From NCBI GenBank assembly GCA_050949175.1, contig JBMNFG010000011.1, forward strand, positions 310,001 to 374,000: a DNA stretch of 64,000 nt, in the 5' to 3' direction. A model generated the notes under the pieces. That model had not been told where the DNA came from. It searched no databases and saw nothing but the letters and a program-made list of their open reading frames with translations. How positions within the stretch are numbered: the stretch's first letter is position 1; the number at the start of each line of letters is the position of its first letter. This DNA is from UBA4971 sp900019985 (GTDB lineage Bacteria; Bacillota; SHA-98; UBA4971). Both the position numbers and the translations under genes were made by a program. Positions 60,865 through 64,000 of the stretch are shown piece after piece.

Positions 60865-61599
60865 CTACTTCCGCACCTTTCCTCTCTTCCCTCTATCAGC
60901 CAAGAACTCGCGTATCTTATTGACATCAGTGTTTAGCACCAACTCACTGTCAAACCCTACTGATTTTACAAGTTCTACGGCCTTATCAAAATCACCTACC
61001 AAAGAGGTATGATGAGCGTCGCTGCAGATCACTATCGTTGCGCCGTATTCAGCTGCCTTCTCAACGAACTTGACACAGTTTTCCCAACTGCCCCACCTGG
61101 CGACAGTAAGAGATGCATTATTGATCTCTATGAGCTTGCCAAGGTCTTTAGCTGCTCTGACTACTTCATCGATATCCACCGGATACGTGGGGTTCCCGGG
61201 GTGGACGATACCGTCTACGTGTGGGTTTTCCATAGTCCTTATCAGCGCATGGGTGTTCTTCACGATTCCGCTGTCATCATAACCTGTATGAGTGTGGAAT
61301 CCGGCAAATACAATATCCAGTTCGGAAAGAGGAAGATCAGGAAGATCAAGCTCTCCGCCAGGTCCTGCTATGTTCGCTTCAACGCCTTTTAGCACCCTGA
61401 CGCCGGCTATGACAGACGGGACTACATGAATACTACCGAAGTGGTATAGATGGGGCCCGCCAGGCATATTGGGTCCGTGATCAGTTATGGCGATCATTTC
61501 CAGACCAACATCGGCAGCAGCCTGAGCCATTTCATTGACAGAGCAATAAGCATGTCCGCTGGCTACAGTATGAGTGTGAAGATCAGCTACAAGCTTCAT
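60865..61599 (-). CDS. PHP-domain phosphatase (YcdX-like)
   Basis: A 244-residue metal-dependent phosphatase. The PHP motifs are ADLHTHTVASGHAY at the N-terminus, IAITDHGPNMPG, VLKGVEANI, VFAGFHTHTGYDD, DGIVHPGNPTYPVD and VICSDAHHTSLVG. This family binds three metals. The substrate is unknown. It is first in the amino-sugar operon, 2 bp before the kinase. Confidence 0.9.
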   Translation of the reverse strand: MKLVADLHTHTVASGHAYCSVNEMAQAAADVGLEMIAITDHGPNMPGGPHLYHFGSIHVVPSVIAGVRVLKGVEANIAGPGGELDLPDLPLSELDIVFAGFHTHTGYDDSGIVKNTHALIRTMENPHVDGIVHPGNPTYPVDIDEVVRAAKDLGKLIEINNASLTVARWGSWENCVKFVEKAAEYGATIVICSDAHHTSLVGDFDKAVELVKSVGFDSELVLNTDVNKIREFLADRGKRGKVRK

Positions 61600-61631
61600 T
61601 CAGTTACTATCCTCCTCGACCCGGGGTAATG

Positions 61632-61672
61632 CGCCTGGGCCGGCGCTTGGCCCGGGAACACCATCCCAGGCG
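61632..61672. terminator. GC-rich hairpin between the GH57 gene and the amino-sugar operon
   Basis: CGCCTGGG (61632-61639) pairs with CCCAGGCG (61665-61672), with an inner GGGCC/GGCCC-type stem. It lies 35 bp beyond the GH57 stop (minus strand). No T-run follows, so it may only partly separate the two units. Confidence 0.45.
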
Positions 61673-61706
61673 AAGAGATTCAACACTTCGTCCGGAATCC
61701 CTGCCA

Positions 61707-63353
61707 CTACATGAACAGGGTAAAATCAATGTCGGGGAACACGGCATCAATAGACTCGACTTGCTCTAAGTAGTCAATGATGTCAGGCGATATCACATCC
61801 TTGGACAATGCATGGGCCAATCGTTCGAATCTGTGCCTGTGTTCGAGGAATCTCCGCTCTCCGTAGTCTCTTGCTTGTCGAGTGGTGACAAGGAAAGGCC
61901 AATCACTGCTTTGAAGGAGCATGGCCTCACGGGCAGCCTGCTTCAAGAGCCTGTTTCTCAAAGCCGCGTCATCGGTGTCCTGCTCTTGCCCGTGCCTACT
62001 GCTTATTTGCGATGCAGCGCTGCAAATCTCCTTTTCTACATTGTGAATCTCCTGCCACATCCAGCCGGTCAAATCATTGTCCCAGATATAGTGGCCCCCA
62101 CCTAAGCCCCATGAGCTTTCAAACAAATCGATCTCCTGATGCGGCACGTGTTTTTTCAGGCAACTTGAAGCAGACAAGACCTCTACATGGGGGCTCTTAC
62201 CGAGGCTTTCCAATGTCCACCTTAGCCAATCAAGGCCTTCCAGCCACCAATGGCCGAAAAGCTCCATATCGAAGGGAGCTACAATAACCCCCTGATTCCC
62301 GGTTTCTCTGTTGAAATCCAAGAGAAGCCGTTCCACTAAGCCGGCAAAGTGATCTGCATGCTCCTTTGCTCGCCGAAGAGCGGCATCGGGATCATATACT
62401 TCCTTAGCAGAGAGATCCACTAATCGACTGGTAACTTTCCAGTAACCGAAACCGGAAACAGGATCACGCCTGTGGAATTCCCGGTAGTTCCCGTCACCTG
62501 GGTAGCCCCATTCTGAAGACCATACTTGCAAGGCGGTACGCTGGTTTCTCCCGAGGACTGCGATTCCGCTTCCTGAAAGCAGGTACGGAAGATACGAGGT
62601 ATAATCTTGTGTTCGTTTTCGGATAGCAGGTTTCACCTCAGGCTTTCTCAGCGATCTATCTGAGTACACGCTTATCGGAGCCCCGCCTTCGATTGCATGG
62701 GCATCAACAAAAAAGTAAGTATATCCTAAATCCTTGAGCACCCTATCAACACTGGTCGTCTCTGACGGCGGGCGATACCCGCATTCAGGCAGCCAAATCC
62801 CTTCCGGAGGACGCCCGAAGCTCTCTGTATATACATCACGCCCGAGTTTTAGCTGGGAATAGACAGAGTTCTCAGTGGAGAGAAGCGGCAAGTATGCATG
62901 GGTAGCCGCTCCGGCCACGATCTGAACCAATCCCCTGTCTTGAAGTGCCCGAAATGCACTCACCAGGTCTCTGTCGTACCGAAGATGAAAACTGCTCTTT
63001 ACTTTTTCATACCGTTCCCTGTAGAACTTGGCCAGCTCTTGAAAGCTCCATTCCCTCTCAGCCTTGAATCGTGCAATGTCAGCCTCTGCTGCAGCGATCT
63101 TAGCGTCTAAGTACTCGTCGAACCGGAGGAGCATATACGGATCTTGCAATTGATCGAGCAGCACAGGTGTAAATCCTATTGTAAAACTGCCAAAGGCGTC
63201 AGTGTCAGCCAGAGAATTGATAATATCCAAAAGCGGTATGTACGTTTCCGCCATAGCCTCAAAAACCCACTCCTCACCGAAAGGCCATACCCCTGCCTTT
63301 CTACAGTACGGCAGGTGGCTGTGGAGAACGAGTACAAGCGACCCGATTGACAT
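61707..63353 (-). CDS. Glycoside hydrolase family 57, likely 1,4-alpha-glucan branching enzyme
   Basis: A 548-residue GH57 protein with a C-terminal DUF1957 region. The N-terminus LVLVLHSHLPYCRKAGVWPFGEEWVFEAMAETYIPLL is typical. The nucleophile Glu lies in GIWLPECGYRPP and the acid/base Asp in VIVAPFDMELFGHWWLEG. Length and order match thermophile branching enzymes that make alpha-1,6 links in glycogen. ATG 63353 follows AAAGGAGGAC; the longer frame to 63383 would cover that site. A DUF4912 gene is divergent from it, a pairing seen often with this family. Confidence 0.92.
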   Translation of the reverse strand: MSIGSLVLVLHSHLPYCRKAGVWPFGEEWVFEAMAETYIPLLDIINSLADTDAFGSFTIGFTPVLLDQLQDPYMLLRFDEYLDAKIAAAEADIARFKAEREWSFQELAKFYRERYEKVKSSFHLRYDRDLVSAFRALQDRGLVQIVAGAATHAYLPLLSTENSVYSQLKLGRDVYTESFGRPPEGIWLPECGYRPPSETTSVDRVLKDLGYTYFFVDAHAIEGGAPISVYSDRSLRKPEVKPAIRKRTQDYTSYLPYLLSGSGIAVLGRNQRTALQVWSSEWGYPGDGNYREFHRRDPVSGFGYWKVTSRLVDLSAKEVYDPDAALRRAKEHADHFAGLVERLLLDFNRETGNQGVIVAPFDMELFGHWWLEGLDWLRWTLESLGKSPHVEVLSASSCLKKHVPHQEIDLFESSWGLGGGHYIWDNDLTGWMWQEIHNVEKEICSAASQISSRHGQEQDTDDAALRNRLLKQAAREAMLLQSSDWPFLVTTRQARDYGERRFLEHRHRFERLAHALSKDVISPDIIDYLEQVESIDAVFPDIDFTLFM

Positions 63354-63506
63354 TTTTTTGTCCTCCTTTCCAGAATGGAACATATTTAGTGTAAGTCATA
63401 AGCCCAGACAGTATTCCGATGGTATAAACCTGCACAGCAGTAGAGATATTATTACAGAGGTGTCCGCTTAGAAATGTCCACACAATTCAGTGGGGAGGTA
63501 ACCTGA

Positions 63507-64000
63507 TTGCCGAAATTGGAAAACACAAGTGAAAATAGCCTCAGCCAAGGCACCGGCCCCTCTGAGCCGGTGGAAATCAGCATCTCACAGACTATCCCTG
63601 AGATTGAAGTCATTGAGCCTCGCGAATTACACGTCGGAGAACCCCCTATCGAATTCCGCGGAACCCCGGAAGACAAGTGGGAGAGTCACTATGAGCTTCC
63701 CATTGGGTATGGTTCTACCAGGCTTGTTTTGATGGTCCGTGACCCTTATTGGATCCACGCGTATTGGGAGATCGCTGAAGATATTTCAGATATCGTAACG
63801 ACGGAATTGGGGCCGCAAGGATGGTCTACTTCCAGACGAGTCCTTCGAGTGCATGATGTGACCGATATTGAATTTGACGGCAACAACTCCCACAGATGTA
63901 TGGATATTGACATCGGAGATGTCGCCACAAACTGGTACATAAACGTTGACCGGCCTAACCGATCATACTGTGCAGAACTGGGACTCATGGGGCCCGACGG
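63507..64000 (+). CDS. DUF4912-domain protein, N-terminal part
   Basis: A frame that starts at TTG 63507 (GGGGAGG 8-9 nt upstream) and runs off the right edge with 164 codons. After an acidic leader of about 60 residues, ELPIGYGSTRLVLMVRDPYWIHAYWEIAED and YCAELGLMGPDG match the DUF4912 domain. Such proteins usually sit beside GH57 branching enzymes; their role is unclear, perhaps glucan binding or assembly. The C-terminus is not visible. Confidence 0.82.
   Translation, partial: MPKLENTSENSLSQGTGPSEPVEISISQTIPEIEVIEPRELHVGEPPIEFRGTPEDKWESHYELPIGYGSTRLVLMVRDPYWIHAYWEIAEDISDIVTTELGPQGWSTSRRVLRVHDVTDIEFDGNNSHRCMDIDIGDVATNWYINVDRPNRSYCAELGLMGPD

Overview
The window looks like a chromosome segment of an endospore-forming member of the Firmicutes (Bacillota, Clostridia-like). 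Supporting this are spmA/spmB, the rapZ-yvcK-whiA genes, a cggR-gap-pgk-tpiA-eno glycolytic operon next to rpoN, a one-piece tmRNA with smpB, AGGAGG-type ribosome binding sites and frequent TTG/GTG starts. Several details hint at an outer membrane (an RpoE/RseA/RseB/HtrA-type stress operon, and solute-binding proteins without a lipobox), but this is inference. I cannot name the species.

Layout: 1-597 is the 5' part of murD. 843-4938 is an envelope-stress operon (ECF sigma, zinc-finger anti-sigma, MucB/RseB-like protein, HtrA protease) with its own ECF-type promoter, followed by a PspC protein. 5098-7944 is the potassium uptake pair trkH/trkA. 8508-11028 holds a frameshifted threonine synthase-like gene, a cupin/HD-GYP protein and a small secreted protein with a structured leader. 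11593-12910 holds tRNA-Thr(CGT), two tandem-repeat fields and a long array of 19-bp dyads. 13181-19654 is a BMP-type nucleoside ABC transporter plus an exported phosphodiesterase. 19892-38834 is a large carbohydrate and sugar-acid region: a TIM-barrel isomerase, a PfkB kinase, a GntR regulator, an AfuABC/Fbp-like ABC transporter, a ribose-type ABC transporter, a LarA-family enzyme, an aldo/keto reductase, RidA, a Gfo/Idh dehydrogenase, a zinc dehydrogenase, an RpiR regulator, a 2-hydroxyacid dehydrogenase and KDPG aldolase. 38884-40170 is a GH13-like protein that seems to have lost catalytic residues. 40729-42278 is tmRNA, smpB and an HD protein. 42395-43433 is a second repeat field and dyad array. 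43404-45809 is hppA (frameshifted) and secG. 46272-53275 is the glycolytic operon, its CggR operator and rpoN. 53349-57735 is whiA, spmAB, yvcK and rapZ. 57821-61599 is GlcNAc catabolism (nagB, nagA, a kinase, a PHP phosphatase). 61707-64000 is a GH57 glucan enzyme and a divergent DUF4912 gene.

The most unusual content is non-coding. Two arrays (12405-12910 and 42656-43235), 30 kb apart, carry 13 and 15 degenerate copies of a 19-bp dyad, GTGGNNGANNNTCNNCCAC. Start-to-start distances are the same in both (32-33, 41-42, 51-52 or 63 bp), close to 3, 4, 5 and 6 DNA helical turns. Both arrays sit among degenerate short tandem repeats with units near 12, 14, 28, 30 or 42 bp. I do not recognise this element. 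It looks like a phased multi-site protein-binding platform or an array-type repeat.

Two genes, the thrC-like gene and hppA, each need one extra base to be skipped near the 5' end to restore the full conserved N-terminus. These are either real lesions, recoding sites or sequence errors.
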